Assembly (NCBI RefSeq): GCF_020054945.1
Contig: NZ_JAIHAU010000003.1
Coordinates: 1 to 64,000 of the forward strand
DNA: 64,000 nucleotides
DNA from: Mahella sp.
GTDB lineage: Bacteria; Bacillota; Clostridia; Mahellales; Mahellaceae
Reading direction: 5' to 3'
In this document: positions 47,117 to 58,627 of the stretch, piece by piece
Layout of the letters: the number at the start of each line of letters is the position of its first letter
Position numbering within the stretch: the stretch's first letter is position 1
Position numbers and translations under genes: made by a program
Notes under the pieces: model-generated
Databases searched by the model: none
What the model saw: the letters and a program-made list of their open reading frames with translations, nothing else
What the model was told of the DNA's origin: nothing

Positions 47117-48028
47117 CTATTGTTCGTCATCCGGCGGCAGATCAAACGGCTGCGGCGGATTCTGTTCATTATCTTCTATGGGCTGCAAATTGGCATCTGC
47201 AGGACGGAAATTATGATATACTATGAATAGATATGCCGTTATAATGGCACTCAAATAAGAAATTATAAGAACCCCCAGTACACTCATATAATTGATCACA
47301 GAAATATCGCCAATAGAATTGCCAGTAATGGCAGCATAGATGTAATTAGCACCCCAACTTATACCAATTATCATTGCTGCTATCAGAAGCATAACAACGA
47401 TCAGGCTCCAGAAATGATGCGAGACCGCTTTTGCACCACGCCTCAGCCCTTCGAATACGCCCACATCGTCTATTACCATAGCCGGCTGCCATAACGCAAG
47501 AAATATAATCCCTATGAATACACCTATAAATATTACTACTATAGCTACTGTTCCACCTATACCCATATTCGCCGCTTGTTCTACTGCTGTCGGATCATTT
47601 ACTAAATTAGCAAACGCTGAACCGGCAAGCAAAGCCACCAATATAATACTTATTACTACTGTTACTGCTATGACCATAGCTACAATGAGCAATGATTGTC
47701 CGACGAAGCGCCAGAAATACCGCCTTATACCTTGCATAAAGCTCGAAAATCCAGCCTGCCCGTTTAATAAGGCCTGTTTCATCATACCGGCCTGCCCTGC
47801 TTGTATTAATAAGATTATTATGGCCATAACAAATCCGTATAAAGCCATTGACCCAATTATATCACCCATCATTTCGATGGCCGCATCTGGATCAATTACC
47901 ATGTTAAACCCGCTCATGTTCTGTACTTGCATATCGCTTATAAAAAGCGATATAAACCATATGGCTAATGTCGGTATTATCAATATGAGATTTCTTGAAA
48001 TTAACCCAAAGGCCCTTTTTAAATACAT
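47117..48028 (-). CDS. Polytopic membrane protein, unknown function
   Basis: 303 residues with about six hydrophobic segments and a Pro/Gln/Asp-rich C-terminal tail (EDNEQNPPQPFDLPPDDEQ). A conserved-looking block DVGVFEGLRRGAKAVSHHFWSLIVV lies between segments four and five and resembles DUF975/YciC-like membrane proteins. No function can be assigned. It has its own promoter and leader hairpin. Confidence 0.75.
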   Translation of the reverse strand: MYLKRAFGLISRNLILIIPTLAIWFISLFISDMQVQNMSGFNMVIDPDAAIEMMGDIIGSMALYGFVMAIIILLIQAGQAGMMKQALLNGQAGFSSFMQGIRRYFWRFVGQSLLIVAMVIAVTVVISIILVALLAGSAFANLVNDPTAVEQAANMGIGGTVAIVVIFIGVFIGIIFLALWQPAMVIDDVGVFEGLRRGAKAVSHHFWSLIVVMLLIAAMIIGISWGANYIYAAITGNSIGDISVINYMSVLGVLIISYLSAIITAYLFIVYHNFRPADANLQPIEDNEQNPPQPFDLPPDDEQ

Positions 48029-48087
48029 TTACAATCCCCTTTCTGTCGTTTTGGATCAGGCAGCAATTACAGTTGCTGCGTATATCA

Positions 48088-48116
48088 ATTATATATGGTA
48101 AAAGCCTGTTTGACAA
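48088..48116 (-). promoter_or_regulatory. Sigma-A promoter of the membrane protein gene
   Basis: TTGTCA (complement of 48111-48116), a 17-bp spacer and TATAAT (complement of 48088-48093). A leader hairpin (48060-48079, 7-bp arms) follows. Confidence 0.7.
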
Positions 48117-48119
48117 TAA

Positions 48120-49466
48120 TCAGCAAAGGCGTTCAGGTGCTTCTATGTTCAATATATATAATCCATTGGCTAATACTATGCGTGCAGCCTCCAGTAACCC
48201 CAACCGTGCATACATAAGGTCGTTATTACTTATGCGCACGCGACATTCGTCATAAAATTTATGGAATAAATCGGCTACATCTGCGAGATAATCAACTAAA
48301 ATAGCCGGTTGTCTATATTGAGCCGCTACTGTTATTTCGTGAGGCAGCTCGGCCAAACGACGCATCAACGCCTGCTCGGCCGGATGGTGCAGCATAGAAA
48401 AATCTATTTCCTCAGGCGGAATCAATGCCACTCTGTTCGAATCCATATGCCGCAATATACTGCAAATACGCGCATATGCATATTGTACCTCAAAAAGGCC
48501 ATCTTCTTTATCCCTTGAGCTGCTGAGCATAAAACGCAGCGCATCCCTGCCGGCACCTTCCATTGAGGGACTATAATCAGGCGCTGCTATATATCCCAGA
48601 TGCTCGGGCTCGCATCCCAGGCAAATCATGGCCTCGCGCACCGTTTCAAATGTATCGGCCGATGCCCTATCACCTATTTCTATCACCATGTCATACCCTT
48701 CTTTAAATATCTTTCTTCGATAATAGGCCATGCGCATAGTAATATCTGTAAACACTCCTTCTTTTAGAATCAATGCGTTATGCCTATCTGCCACAAATCG
48801 CATGTCATCGCCTTCATGCCTTACATAACCCATAATATCCATCTCTTCTACAGTTTCTCGCAGATCAGAATCGTACAATTGCCGTTCATAAAACCATGAC
48901 GGCAGTACTACGCCATACAGCCTCAGGTTAACTATCTCATCATTAACCTCTTGCATATTTTTATCACTATTCACATAACGCTCTCTTAACACATCATACC
49001 CTGCCGCCTCTAATATATTGGCCAAACAATCCCCCCATACGATGGTATATATATCCATATCATGAAAGGATATCAAGACCTTGCGATTATCCCCTATATC
49101 CACCCGTCCGTATTCATCTCTTTCCTTTAATATCAACGTCAGCACATCGTAGAACCATTTCGGTTTTAGAAATATATTTATAAAACCGGGACCTGCTATT
49201 TCCATGCGATCTATATATGTACCGGATAAATTGATATGTTCCAGCAGCGTTCGGGCTATATAGTCAGAAGGCTTACCTGTTATCCGTACCATTTCTACAG
49301 GCATGTTCGTATAAAAATCTCCATGTCTTGTATCGCGGGTCTTGTTCAGCTTTACATCATATACGCCCTGGTATGCTATACTTCCATCGAGCTGAGCGGC
49401 GGTTAAAGCACTGTTCAGCACCCCTGCTATCTGCTCGGTTATATACCGTATAGGGTCCGCCATCAT
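48120..49466 (-). CDS. Arginyl-tRNA synthetase-like protein lacking catalytic motifs
   Basis: About 448 residues, against roughly 550-560 for ArgS. The N-terminal tRNA-binding domain is recognisable (AGPGFINIFLKPKWFYDVL), as is the start of the catalytic fold (LEAAGYDVLRERYVNS). However, the region that should read SxNPTGPLHIGH is FHDMDIYTIVWGDC, so HIGH is absent. The KMSK loop is also missing; DYSPSMEGAGRDALRFMLSSS stands in its place. The C-terminal DALR anticodon domain is well preserved (VQYAYARICSILRHM, ARIVLANGLYILNIEAPERL). It is probably unable to form arginyl-adenylate and may bind tRNA or act as a regulator. It overlaps murI by one base. Confidence 0.8.
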   Translation of the reverse strand: MMADPIRYITEQIAGVLNSALTAAQLDGSIAYQGVYDVKLNKTRDTRHGDFYTNMPVEMVRITGKPSDYIARTLLEHINLSGTYIDRMEIAGPGFINIFLKPKWFYDVLTLILKERDEYGRVDIGDNRKVLISFHDMDIYTIVWGDCLANILEAAGYDVLRERYVNSDKNMQEVNDEIVNLRLYGVVLPSWFYERQLYDSDLRETVEEMDIMGYVRHEGDDMRFVADRHNALILKEGVFTDITMRMAYYRRKIFKEGYDMVIEIGDRASADTFETVREAMICLGCEPEHLGYIAAPDYSPSMEGAGRDALRFMLSSSRDKEDGLFEVQYAYARICSILRHMDSNRVALIPPEEIDFSMLHHPAEQALMRRLAELPHEITVAAQYRQPAILVDYLADVADLFHKFYDECRVRISNNDLMYARLGLLEAARIVLANGLYILNIEAPERLC

Positions 49467-50272
49467 CAATACCTCTCTATATCTACCTTAGTGGCAGATG
49501 ATATATGGCATTTAAGGAAATTACTGCCTATTTTCTTGAATCTCTCGCCGTCATCGCTGGCAAAATAACGATACTGCGGAGGATTGGCTCCATCATTCAA
49601 GATATCTATCCGGGCCAAAACGCGTCTCAATATTAAGGCTGTTTCCTCAGCCGGATTTATCAAATTCACACCTGCCCCAACAACCCTTCTTATAGTATCT
49701 GCCATCAAAGGGTAATGCGTGCAACCCATAAGCAACGTATCAATGCTCTTATCTTTAAAAAAAGACAGATATTCCAGCGCGGCCATATATGCTATCTCGC
49801 TATCCTGCAATCCTTCTTCGACCAGCGGCACAAATAAAGGGCATGGCTTCGCAAACGTTTCTATGCTATCATCCAATGACTTTATAGCCTTCTCATAAGC
49901 ACCGCTATTTATGGTACCCTCGGTACCTATGATACCCACACGCTTATTTTTGGTGGCGCGAACCGCCGTTGTAGCACCGCCCTCTATCACGCCGAGTATC
50001 GGCACATCAAATTGTTGCTGCGCGACCTCCAAACTAATAGCGCTGGCAGTATTGCAGGCCAGCACCACCGCTTTTATACCCTGGCTCATAAGAAAACGCA
50101 CCGACTGTAATGTAAACTTTATAACCGTATCGCGCGAGCGCGTGCCGTAAGGCACGCGCGCCGTATCACCGAAATATATTATATCCTCCGCAGGCAATTG
50201 TTTCATGATTTCTTTTACCACAGTCAATCCGCCTACGCCCGAATCAAAAACACCTATAGGTCTGTTGTCCAA
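49466..50272 (-). CDS. murI: Glutamate racemase
   Basis: MurI converts L- to D-glutamate for peptidoglycan. The two catalytic cysteines lie in VLACNTASA and GCTHYPLM, and the N-terminus IGVFDSGVGGLTV is family-typical. At 268 residues it has normal length. It is 30 bp after ddl, another peptidoglycan gene, and is coupled to the ArgS-like gene downstream by a stop/start overlap. Confidence 0.96.
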   Translation of the reverse strand: MDNRPIGVFDSGVGGLTVVKEIMKQLPAEDIIYFGDTARVPYGTRSRDTVIKFTLQSVRFLMSQGIKAVVLACNTASAISLEVAQQQFDVPILGVIEGGATTAVRATKNKRVGIIGTEGTINSGAYEKAIKSLDDSIETFAKPCPLFVPLVEEGLQDSEIAYMAALEYLSFFKDKSIDTLLMGCTHYPLMADTIRRVVGAGVNLINPAEETALILRRVLARIDILNDGANPPQYRYFASDDGERFKKIGSNFLKCHISSATKVDIERY

Positions 50273-50302
50273 TTCAATGTTTCCTTTCCATCAAATGATA
50301 AT

Positions 50303-51385
50303 TTAAAAACCCGAACGCCGCAGCTCATAACGCTCCAAGGCAAGCTCTATAAGGCGATCTATCAGCTTGTCATATGGCAGGCCGCTAGCATTCCATAACT
50401 TCGGATACATGCTTATCTTAGTAAATCCTGGTATTGTATTTACCTCGTTAAGATATACCGTATTATCGCTCTTTTTGACCAGGAAATCTACGCGGGCCAT
50501 ACCGGCGCAATCCAAGGCCTTGTAAGCATCGACTGCCAGCCCGCGCACCGTTTCCATGACATCTATAGGTAAACCGGCAGGTATAATAAGCCCGGACTTG
50601 CCTTCATCGAAGTACTTGGCATTATAATCGTAAAATTCATTGCATGGCACGATTTGGCCTATTGTCGACGCCTCAGGATAATCATTTCCGAGTACCGCGC
50701 ATTCTATCTCATAACCGTCTATAAATTCTTCCACAAGTATCTTGCGATCGTATTTACCTGCCAATTCCATGGCCTGTATAAGCTCATCTCTATCGTGCGC
50801 TTTGGTAATGCCAACGCTGGAGCCCATATTCGCAGGTTTAACAAAGCACGGATAGGCCAGCTTTGTTTCAACCTCTGACACAAATACCTCGGGACTAGTC
50901 TTAAAATGCTCGTAAACAGTGCTGACATATTCAGCCGTCTTTAATCCATGGCGCAAAAATACATCTTTAGACAGCACTTTATCCATAGCCAACGACGAGG
51001 CCAACACACCGCAACCCACATATGGAATACCGGCCAACTCCAGCAATCCCTGTACAGTGCCATCCTCCCCATGCGGTCCGTGCAATATCGGAAATATAAT
51101 ATCTGCAGGTATAAAAGCACAATTACGCTCTATATCTATGAACCCTTTATATGACGGATCCGGAGCAAGCACGACAGGCCGCGCTGATGCTTGCCATCTG
51201 TTTGTTTCTATATCTTCTAAAGCGCCTTCATACAACATCCAGCGCCCTTCTTTCGTTATACCCACCATAATAGATTCATATTTATCTTTATTCATATTGC
51301 GCAGTACGGATACTGCCGACATGAGCGACACCTCATGTTCTCCCGACTGCCCGCCGAATAATACCGCTATTTTCTTTTTATCCAC
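50303..51385 (-). CDS. ddl: D-alanine--D-alanine ligase
   Basis: An ATP-grasp ligase making the D-Ala-D-Ala end of peptidoglycan. It starts KKIAVLFGGQSGEHEVSLMSA and shows the ATP-grasp blocks PCFVKPANMGSSVGI and YLNEVNTIPGFT. The omega loop EFYDYNAKYFDEGKS keeps the tyrosine typical of D-Ala-D-Ala ligases, which argues against a D-lactate-specific (VanA-like) enzyme. It is followed by murI. Confidence 0.96.
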   Translation of the reverse strand: MDKKKIAVLFGGQSGEHEVSLMSAVSVLRNMNKDKYESIMVGITKEGRWMLYEGALEDIETNRWQASARPVVLAPDPSYKGFIDIERNCAFIPADIIFPILHGPHGEDGTVQGLLELAGIPYVGCGVLASSLAMDKVLSKDVFLRHGLKTAEYVSTVYEHFKTSPEVFVSEVETKLAYPCFVKPANMGSSVGITKAHDRDELIQAMELAGKYDRKILVEEFIDGYEIECAVLGNDYPEASTIGQIVPCNEFYDYNAKYFDEGKSGLIIPAGLPIDVMETVRGLAVDAYKALDCAGMARVDFLVKKSDNTVYLNEVNTIPGFTKISMYPKLWNASGLPYDKLIDRLIELALERYELRRSGF

Positions 51386-51490
51386 ATCGCTTCCCCTTTC
51401 CGCAACTTATATAACATTATTATTGTACCACATTATAATGATATTTTCTTCATCATGCTTAATATTACAACTAGAGTTTAACAGTCCAAG

Positions 51491-51532
51491 AAAGTAAAAA
51501 TCTCCTGTAACCGTTGCTGTTACAAGAGATTT
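51491..51532 (-). terminator. Terminator after tgt
   Basis: Near-perfect arms 51498-51511 and 51519-51532, with a T-rich tail (TTTTTACTTT) on the minus strand, 27 bp after the tgt stop. Confidence 0.8.
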
Positions 51533-51558
51533 CAGACAATAAAAAGGTTTCTGTTAAT

Positions 51559-53260
<1,702 letters not shown>

Positions 53261-53287
53261 ATGCTCGTTTCCCCTCCCTATCGTTTG

Positions 53288-54979
53288 CTAATTTTTATTT
53301 TTATCGTGCAAGCTTGATGCACTCAACACTCCCATAGAAGCAGGTGTCGCTGAGATAGCGGCATTTTTCTTATCATCGCGGCATAAAACTTGTCCCAGCA
53401 CATCTTCTATACGCGCAACTTTTATCAGTTTTATATTTTTGTCGTCAAAACCAGCCTGCCAATTATCCTCCGGTATCACAACCTTGCGCACTCCGGCAGC
53501 TCTGGCAGCTTCCAGTTTGGCTGCAATGCCGCCCACAGGCTTCACCTCACCATAAATAGATATCTCACCTGTCATAGCCGCTGTGTTGTCCACAGGTACA
53601 TCCATTATAGCGGAATATACCGCCGTAGCTATAGCAGCACCGGCTGACGGCCCGTCTACCGGCACCCCGCCAGGAAAGTTTATATGGATGTCATAATCCC
53701 TTGTCTGAATATGCATACATTTATTTAACGCAGTCAGTACATTGGTTATAGACGACTTGGCCATACTGGTACGTCTTACCTTGTGCATATCGGAACCAAT
53801 CTCTTCTTCTTCAACGATACCGGTAATAGTAAGTATGCCTTTGCCTTTTAAGGTCGGTATTGCCGAGGCTTCTACCTCTATCAGCATCCCCAGATGCGGC
53901 CCGTATACAGCCATCCCGTTTGCGCATCCCACTCTAGGCTTATCGTAGATCCTGCGCTCAGGTCTGGGATTGTAATGGCCGCTTTCAATAACCCATTCTA
54001 TATCATTTACTGTTATGTCTTTCTTACCGTCGATAAATGCTATACCGGCAGCGAGCTGTATTATATTGACCGCTTCTCTGCCGTTGGTAGCATATTTGCC
54101 TATCAATTGCGAAGCCTCTTCATCGATTGCAAAGCCTGCTTTATCAGCAGCATTTCTGGCAATACGTATTATTTCATCGGGCAATAAAGCTCTGAAAAAT
54201 ATCTCCAGGCAACGCGAACGAATAGCTGCAGGTATCTCATCGGGCGATCTTGTCGTCGCTCCCACTAATCGAAAATCAGCCGGCAGCCCGTTCTGAAATA
54301 TATCATGTATATGCCGTGGTATATTAGAATCCTCGGAGCTATAGTAAGCGCTTTCAAAAAATACCTTTCTATCCTCTAAAACCTTGAGCAATTTGTTCAT
54401 CTGAATTGGGTGCAATTCGCCGATCTCATCCAGAAACAATATGCCGCCATGAGCTTTGGTAACAGCTCCCGGTTTAGGCTGTGGTATGCCGGCTATACCC
54501 AAAGGCCCTGCTCCTTGATAAATAGGATCATGCACCGAGCCTATCAAAGGATCGGCTATACTGCGCTCGTCAAAGCGCATAGACGTGGCATCCATTTCCA
54601 CAAATTTCGCATCTTTTTTAAAAGGCGAGTATGAATTTTTCTTGGCTTCTTCCAGAACCAGGCGAGCTGCCGCGGTTTTACCCACACCCGGCGGCCCGTA
54701 TATCAAAACATGTTGAGGGTTGGGACCGCACAGAGCGGCCTTTAACGCTTTTATACCCTCTTCCTGCCCAATTATATCGTCGAATGATGCGGGCCTGGTT
54801 TTTTCCGACAACGGTTGGGTCAAGGACCTCTCTCTCATTCTATGCAGCTTTTCCAGCTCTTGTTTGGATTCTTTAGCAATGGCCGATCGATTATTTTGTT
54901 GGCTTTTCAGCAAGTTGAAGAAATATAAGCCTATAACCACCGCAAAGAAGAATTCTATCAGCAATATCAACGTGGTCAT
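53288..54979 (-). CDS. lonB: ATP-dependent protease LonB
   Basis: 563 residues. One N-terminal membrane helix (LILLIEFFFAVVIGLYFF) anchors an AAA+ domain with Walker A YGPPGVGKTAAARL and Walker B GILFLDEIGEL, followed by a Lon protease domain with the catalytic serine in DGPSAGAAIATAV and the lysine near GGIAAKLEAARAAG. In Bacillus, LonB is made in the forespore. It lies downstream of clpX but a terminator separates them. Confidence 0.95.
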   Translation of the reverse strand: MTTLILLIEFFFAVVIGLYFFNLLKSQQNNRSAIAKESKQELEKLHRMRERSLTQPLSEKTRPASFDDIIGQEEGIKALKAALCGPNPQHVLIYGPPGVGKTAAARLVLEEAKKNSYSPFKKDAKFVEMDATSMRFDERSIADPLIGSVHDPIYQGAGPLGIAGIPQPKPGAVTKAHGGILFLDEIGELHPIQMNKLLKVLEDRKVFFESAYYSSEDSNIPRHIHDIFQNGLPADFRLVGATTRSPDEIPAAIRSRCLEIFFRALLPDEIIRIARNAADKAGFAIDEEASQLIGKYATNGREAVNIIQLAAGIAFIDGKKDITVNDIEWVIESGHYNPRPERRIYDKPRVGCANGMAVYGPHLGMLIEVEASAIPTLKGKGILTITGIVEEEEIGSDMHKVRRTSMAKSSITNVLTALNKCMHIQTRDYDIHINFPGGVPVDGPSAGAAIATAVYSAIMDVPVDNTAAMTGEISIYGEVKPVGGIAAKLEAARAAGVRKVVIPEDNWQAGFDDKNIKLIKVARIEDVLGQVLCRDDKKNAAISATPASMGVLSASSLHDKNKN

Positions 54980-55057
54980 AGTTTAGCAACCTCCTCCTAT
55001 AGATGCATTAGATTTCATAAAGTAGTATGTGTATGAGGTTGCATTTTATCCTTGAAT

Positions 55058-55086
55058 ATTAAAGGGCGTTCTATAAAAGAACGCCC
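55058..55086 (-). terminator. Terminator after clpX
   Basis: Perfect 9-bp arms (55064-55072 and 55078-55086), loop of 5, followed by TTTAATATT on the minus strand, 18 bp after the clpX stop. Confidence 0.75.
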
Positions 55087-55103
55087 AGAAAATTCTGCGA
55101 TTA

Positions 55104-56390
55104 TTACGAAGCTGTTTCTTTTTTCTCTCGCCCTTTTTTCACAGGACGCTTCGACTTCTGTATTTCCGATATTATTATCATCGGCTCAGTATGATTAACT
55201 ATGGTATCCTCTGTTATAACGCACTTCTCTATGTCCTCTCTGGATGGGATATCATACATTATATTGAGCATGATATCCTCCAATATAGCCCTTAAACCGC
55301 GGGCACCAGTATTTCTTTCCAGCGCTTTATCCGCTACGGCGGCTATTGCCGCTTCTTCGAACTCAAGCGTCACACCATCCATTTCAAACAACTTCTGATA
55401 TTGCTTTATAAGGGCGTTCTTCGGCTCTGTCAAAATGGTCATGAGGGCTTTTTTATCAAGGGCATGGAGTGTTACAATAATAGGCAATCGACCTACCATT
55501 TCCGGTATTAATCCAAATTTAAGCAGATCCTGAGGCATTATATGCTTCAATAACTCCCCTACATCCTGCTCTTTCTTGGTTTTAATCTCGGCCCCAAAGC
55601 CCATGGCCTTCTCGCCCAGTCGGTTCTGTATTATTTTATCTATCCCATCAAAAGCTCCGCCGCATATAAATAGTATATTGGTCGTGTCTATCTGTATAAA
55701 TTCCTGATGAGGATGCTTTCTGCCACCCTGCGGGGGCACATTGGCTACAGTACCTTCTAATATTTTAAGCAATGCCTGCTGTACGCCCTCACCTGACACA
55801 TCCCTTGTGATCGACGGATTCTCTGATTTCCTTGCTATCTTATCGATCTCATCTATATAGACTATACCTCTCTCGGCCTTTTCCACATCATAATCGGCTG
55901 CCTGGATAAGCTTTAAGAGTATATTCTCTACATCTTCGCCTACATATCCGGCTTCGGTAAGCGATGTTGCATCCGCCATCGCAAACGGCACATTCAATAT
56001 GCGCGCCAACGTCTGGGCCAGAAGCGTTTTCCCTGATCCGGTAGGCCCCAACATTATTATATTGCTCTTTTGAAGCTCTACGCCATCCGACTTTACATCG
56101 CTGTTTATACGCTTGTAGTGGTTATACACCGCTACTGACAAGGTCTTCTTAGCATCCTCTTGTCCTACCACGTATTGATCGAGTATCGTCTTTATTTCTG
56201 CTGGTTTCGGCAGGTCCTTTATCTCGATTTCGGACGTATCGTCGAATTCCTCTTCAATGATTTCCTGGCACAGTTCTATGCATTCATCGCATATATAAAC
56301 ACCAGGGCCAGCCACCAAACGCCTTACCTGATCTTGCGTTTTGCCGCAAAATGAGCACTTTACCTGCTTTTTATCATCATATCTTGCCAT
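55104..56390 (-). CDS. clpX: ATP-dependent Clp protease ATPase subunit ClpX
   Basis: An unfoldase feeding the ClpP chamber. A C4 zinc finger ([14 protein letters not shown] and CDECIELC) leads to an AAA+ core with Walker [16 protein letters not shown] and Walker [14 protein letters not shown]. At 428 residues it is complete, with a C-terminal helical domain ending in a basic tail. The clpP gene just upstream is broken, so ClpX must use another ClpP copy or act alone as a chaperone, if the sequence is correct. Confidence 0.97.
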   Translation of the reverse strand: MARYDDKKQVKCSFCGKTQDQVRRLVAGPGVYICDECIELCQEIIEEEFDDTSEIEIKDLPKPAEIKTILDQYVVGQEDAKKTLSVAVYNHYKRINSDVKSDGVELQKSNIIMLGPTGSGKTLLAQTLARILNVPFAMADATSLTEAGYVGEDVENILLKLIQAADYDVEKAERGIVYIDEIDKIARKSENPSITRDVSGEGVQQALLKILEGTVANVPPQGGRKHPHQEFIQIDTTNILFICGGAFDGIDKIIQNRLGEKAMGFGAEIKTKKEQDVGELLKHIMPQDLLKFGLIPEMVGRLPIIVTLHALDKKALMTILTEPKNALIKQYQKLFEMDGVTLEFEEAAIAAVADKALERNTGARGLRAILEDIMLNIMYDIPSREDIEKCVITEDTIVNHTEPMIIISEIQKSKRPVKKGREKKETAS

Positions 56391-56416
56391 TGTATCACCT
56401 CTCCTACTGGCAAACG

Positions 56417-56871
56417 TTATTTCCTAGATATAATAACCTCATCTACTATACCATATTCTTTTGCCTCTTGGGCTGACATAAAGAAATCTCTCCCATTGGT
56501 TGATGGATCAATATCTCGCTATTGGGTAAAGCATATCTTTTACCCTTAGCGCCGGCAGCCAGCAAAAACGCGCCCATCGAAGCTGCCATACCTATGCATA
56601 TTGTAGAAACGTCCGGCTTTATATACTGCATAGTATCGTATATAGCGAAACCCGCCGTCACCGAACCGCCAGGACTGTTTATATACAGATGAATATCCTT
56701 ATCAGGATCCTCTGACTCTAAAAATAGCATTTGAGCTACCACCAGGCTGGCTGTGGCATCATCCACTTCGCCATCTAAAAAGACTATCCTTTCCTTTAAT
56801 AACCGCGAATATATATCGTATGACCGCTCGCCGCGGCTGCTTTGCTCTACAACTATAGGTACCAGATTCAT
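56417..56871 (-). pseudogene. clpP: clpP with internal deletion and frameshift
   Basis: The first 125 residues are normal Clp[12 protein letters not shown], the catalytic serine in GMAASMGAF and the histidine in SEILIHQP. The frame then runs off into [14 protein letters not shown] and stops at 56446. The true C-terminus is still present in another frame ([21 protein letters not shown], stop 56417-56419). Compared with ordinary ClpP about 45 residues (some 134 bp) are missing between HQP and RDFF, covering the handle helix and the catalytic aspartate region. The break lies near 56495-56505. As written, it cannot yield a working peptidase. A sequencing or assembly error cannot be excluded. Confidence 0.85.
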
Positions 56872-56906
56872 AAAATTACCTCCGTCATTATACTTTGCTT
56901 TTCAGA

Positions 56907-58229
56907 TTAGGCTTCGCCTTCTGAAGTATCCGGCTGACCATCTTCCTCAACATCCTCTACAATGGCATTCTCTATTAAAAAGGAGACGATCTTATTCATA
57001 CGCAGCGTTTCTTCTATAAACGCCGGATTTATTTGTTGTCTATATTGTTCCACATCCGCATTCATTTGCTCCGCGCGTTTCTTTATTTCTTCATCTACTT
57101 CTTCAGAAGAAACCTCTATATTCTCTACTTGGCCTATCTTTTCCAGCACCATTCTGGATTTAAGACGATCATAAGCAACGTCTTTATATTGTTCCCTCAG
57201 TGCTTCTTTTGATGTATTGGTAATCTGAAGATAAATATCCAGATCCAAACCGCTGCTCCGTAAGGTATAATCCACTTCCTGCAGCACATCATCGAGCTCC
57301 CTCTCCACCATCACATCCGGTATATCAACGCTGGCATTTTTAGTAACCTTCTCTATTATAGCGTTCTCAAGGGCCGACTGCGTTTGTTGGGCAGCTTCAG
57401 TTTCCAAGCGTTCCCTTATGCTTTGTCTTAATTCCTCCAGCGTATCGAATTCGCTGACATCTTTGGCGAATTCATCATCCAGTTCCGGCAGCTCCTTGTA
57501 CTTTATTTCCTTCATGGTAACCGAAAACGTTACTTCTTTGCCCGCCAAATCAGTATTTCCATAATCTTCCGGAAATACTATGTTGAACTCCTTATGCTCA
57601 CCCACATGCATGCCGATGAGCTGCTCCTCAAATCCGGGTATAAAACGCCCCTGCCCAATCTCTATATCTTGATCCTCAGCTTTGCCGCCTTCAAATTCTT
57701 GACCGTCAAGATAACCGGTATAATCTACCGTTACAGTGTCGCCTTCTTGCGATGCCCTATCTTCCACGGCTATCAAACGCGCATTCCTCTGGCGCAAGTT
57801 TTCCAGCTCTTTTTCTACATCCTCATCTGTAACATTATATACTGGCCTTTCGACCTGTATTCCTTTATATTCTCCCAACGTCACTTCCGGCTTTACAGTA
57901 ACGTCAGCACTCAATACGAGATCCTTCCCTTTGCCTATCTGCACTATATCTATTTGAGGCAGATCCACAGGAGTAAGGTTATTCTCTTCGATAGCCTTGC
58001 TGTATGCGTCCGGAAAGACATCATCTATAGCATCTTCATAAAATACCGATTCCCCATAATATTGCTCCACTATATGTTGAGGTACCTTGCCAACGCGAAA
58101 TCCAGGTACTCTGAATTTCATGATATTCTTTCTATAAGCCTTCTTCATCGCTTCTTCAAAAGTATCGGCGTCAACTTCTATCTTGAGTTTGGCGATGTTA
58201 TTCTCCACTCGTTCTAATTGAGAACCCAT
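56907..58229 (-). CDS. tig: Trigger factor
   Basis: The ribosome-bound chaperone and prolyl isomerase. The N-terminal ribosome-binding domain has KFRVPGFRVGKVPQHIVEQYYG. The central FKBP-type domain (about 160-245) shows TVDYTGYLDGQEFEGG and PGFEEQLIGMHVGE. A long helical C-terminal domain follows. At 440 residues it is normal. It is the first gene of the tig-clpP-clpX group. Confidence 0.97.
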   Translation of the reverse strand: MGSQLERVENNIAKLKIEVDADTFEEAMKKAYRKNIMKFRVPGFRVGKVPQHIVEQYYGESVFYEDAIDDVFPDAYSKAIEENNLTPVDLPQIDIVQIGKGKDLVLSADVTVKPEVTLGEYKGIQVERPVYNVTDEDVEKELENLRQRNARLIAVEDRASQEGDTVTVDYTGYLDGQEFEGGKAEDQDIEIGQGRFIPGFEEQLIGMHVGEHKEFNIVFPEDYGNTDLAGKEVTFSVTMKEIKYKELPELDDEFAKDVSEFDTLEELRQSIRERLETEAAQQTQSALENAIIEKVTKNASVDIPDVMVERELDDVLQEVDYTLRSSGLDLDIYLQITNTSKEALREQYKDVAYDRLKSRMVLEKIGQVENIEVSSEEVDEEIKKRAEQMNADVEQYRQQINPAFIEETLRMNKIVSFLIENAIVEDVEEDGQPDTSEGEA

Positions 58230-58274
58230 ACGTTCCTCCTTATATTAAAAAATAGCAAAATATCCGTTTTTCTT

Positions 58275-58303
58275 ATTATGCCACTAAAACACTAAAATTT
58301 CAA
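58275..58303 (-). promoter_or_regulatory. Sigma-A promoter of tig
   Basis: TTGAAA (complement of 58298-58303), a 17-bp spacer and CATAAT (complement of 58275-58280), about 45 bp before the tig start. Confidence 0.65.
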
Positions 58304-58322
58304 GGCTTATTTTGCTTTTTAT

Positions 58323-58355
58323 ATAAAAAGACCGCCACTCTTAAGCAGCGATCTT
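58323..58355 (-). terminator. Terminator of the tRNA operon
   Basis: Arms 58328-58339 and 58344-58355 form 12 pairs including several G-U on the minus strand, followed by TTTTTATAT, directly after the last tRNA. Confidence 0.75.
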
Positions 58356-58357
58356 CA

Positions 58358-58433
58358 TGGTGGGCCATCAGGGACTCGAACCCTGGACACCCTGATTAAG
58401 AGTCAGGTGCTCTGCCAGCTGAGCTAATAGCCC
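58358..58433 (-). tRNA. tRNA-Lys (anticodon CTT)
   Basis: A cloverleaf with a 7-bp acceptor stem, D-arm AGCTCAGC..GAGC, anticodon loop CTCTTAA and T-loop TTCGAGT; CCA is encoded. It is the last tRNA before the terminator. Confidence 0.97.
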
Positions 58434-58440
58434 ATTGTAA

Positions 58441-58515
58441 TGGAGCGGAAGACGGGATTCGAACCCGCGACATTTGCCTTGGCAAGGCAACGCTCTACCA
58501 CTGAGCCACTCCCGC
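58441..58515 (-). tRNA. tRNA-Gly (anticodon GCC)
   Basis: Acceptor GCGGGAG pairs with CTTCCGC, with anticodon GCC in the loop between TTGCC and GGCAA arms, T-loop TTCGAAT and encoded CCA. Confidence 0.97.
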
Positions 58516-58536
58516 ATACTTTATTATCATCGCACA

Positions 58537-58621
58537 TGGTGCGGGCGAAGAGACTCGAACTCCCATACCTCGCGGTACCAGATCCTAAGTCTGGCGCGTC
58601 TGCCAATTCCGCCACGCCCGC
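58537..58621 (-). tRNA. tRNA-Leu (anticodon TAG)
   Basis: 85 nt with a long variable arm (class II), anticodon loop CTTAGGA, acceptor GCGGGCG/CGCCCGC and encoded CCA. Confidence 0.97.
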
Positions 58622-58627
58622 GCATAT

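Noticed and set aside
56446..56871. A naturally short ClpP-like protein
   Set aside because: The normal ClpP C-terminus is still readable directly downstream in another frame, which points to disruption rather than a shorter family.
57594..58217. 207-residue frame antisense to tig
   Set aside because: It is antisense to trigger factor with complete domains; no ribosome binding site.
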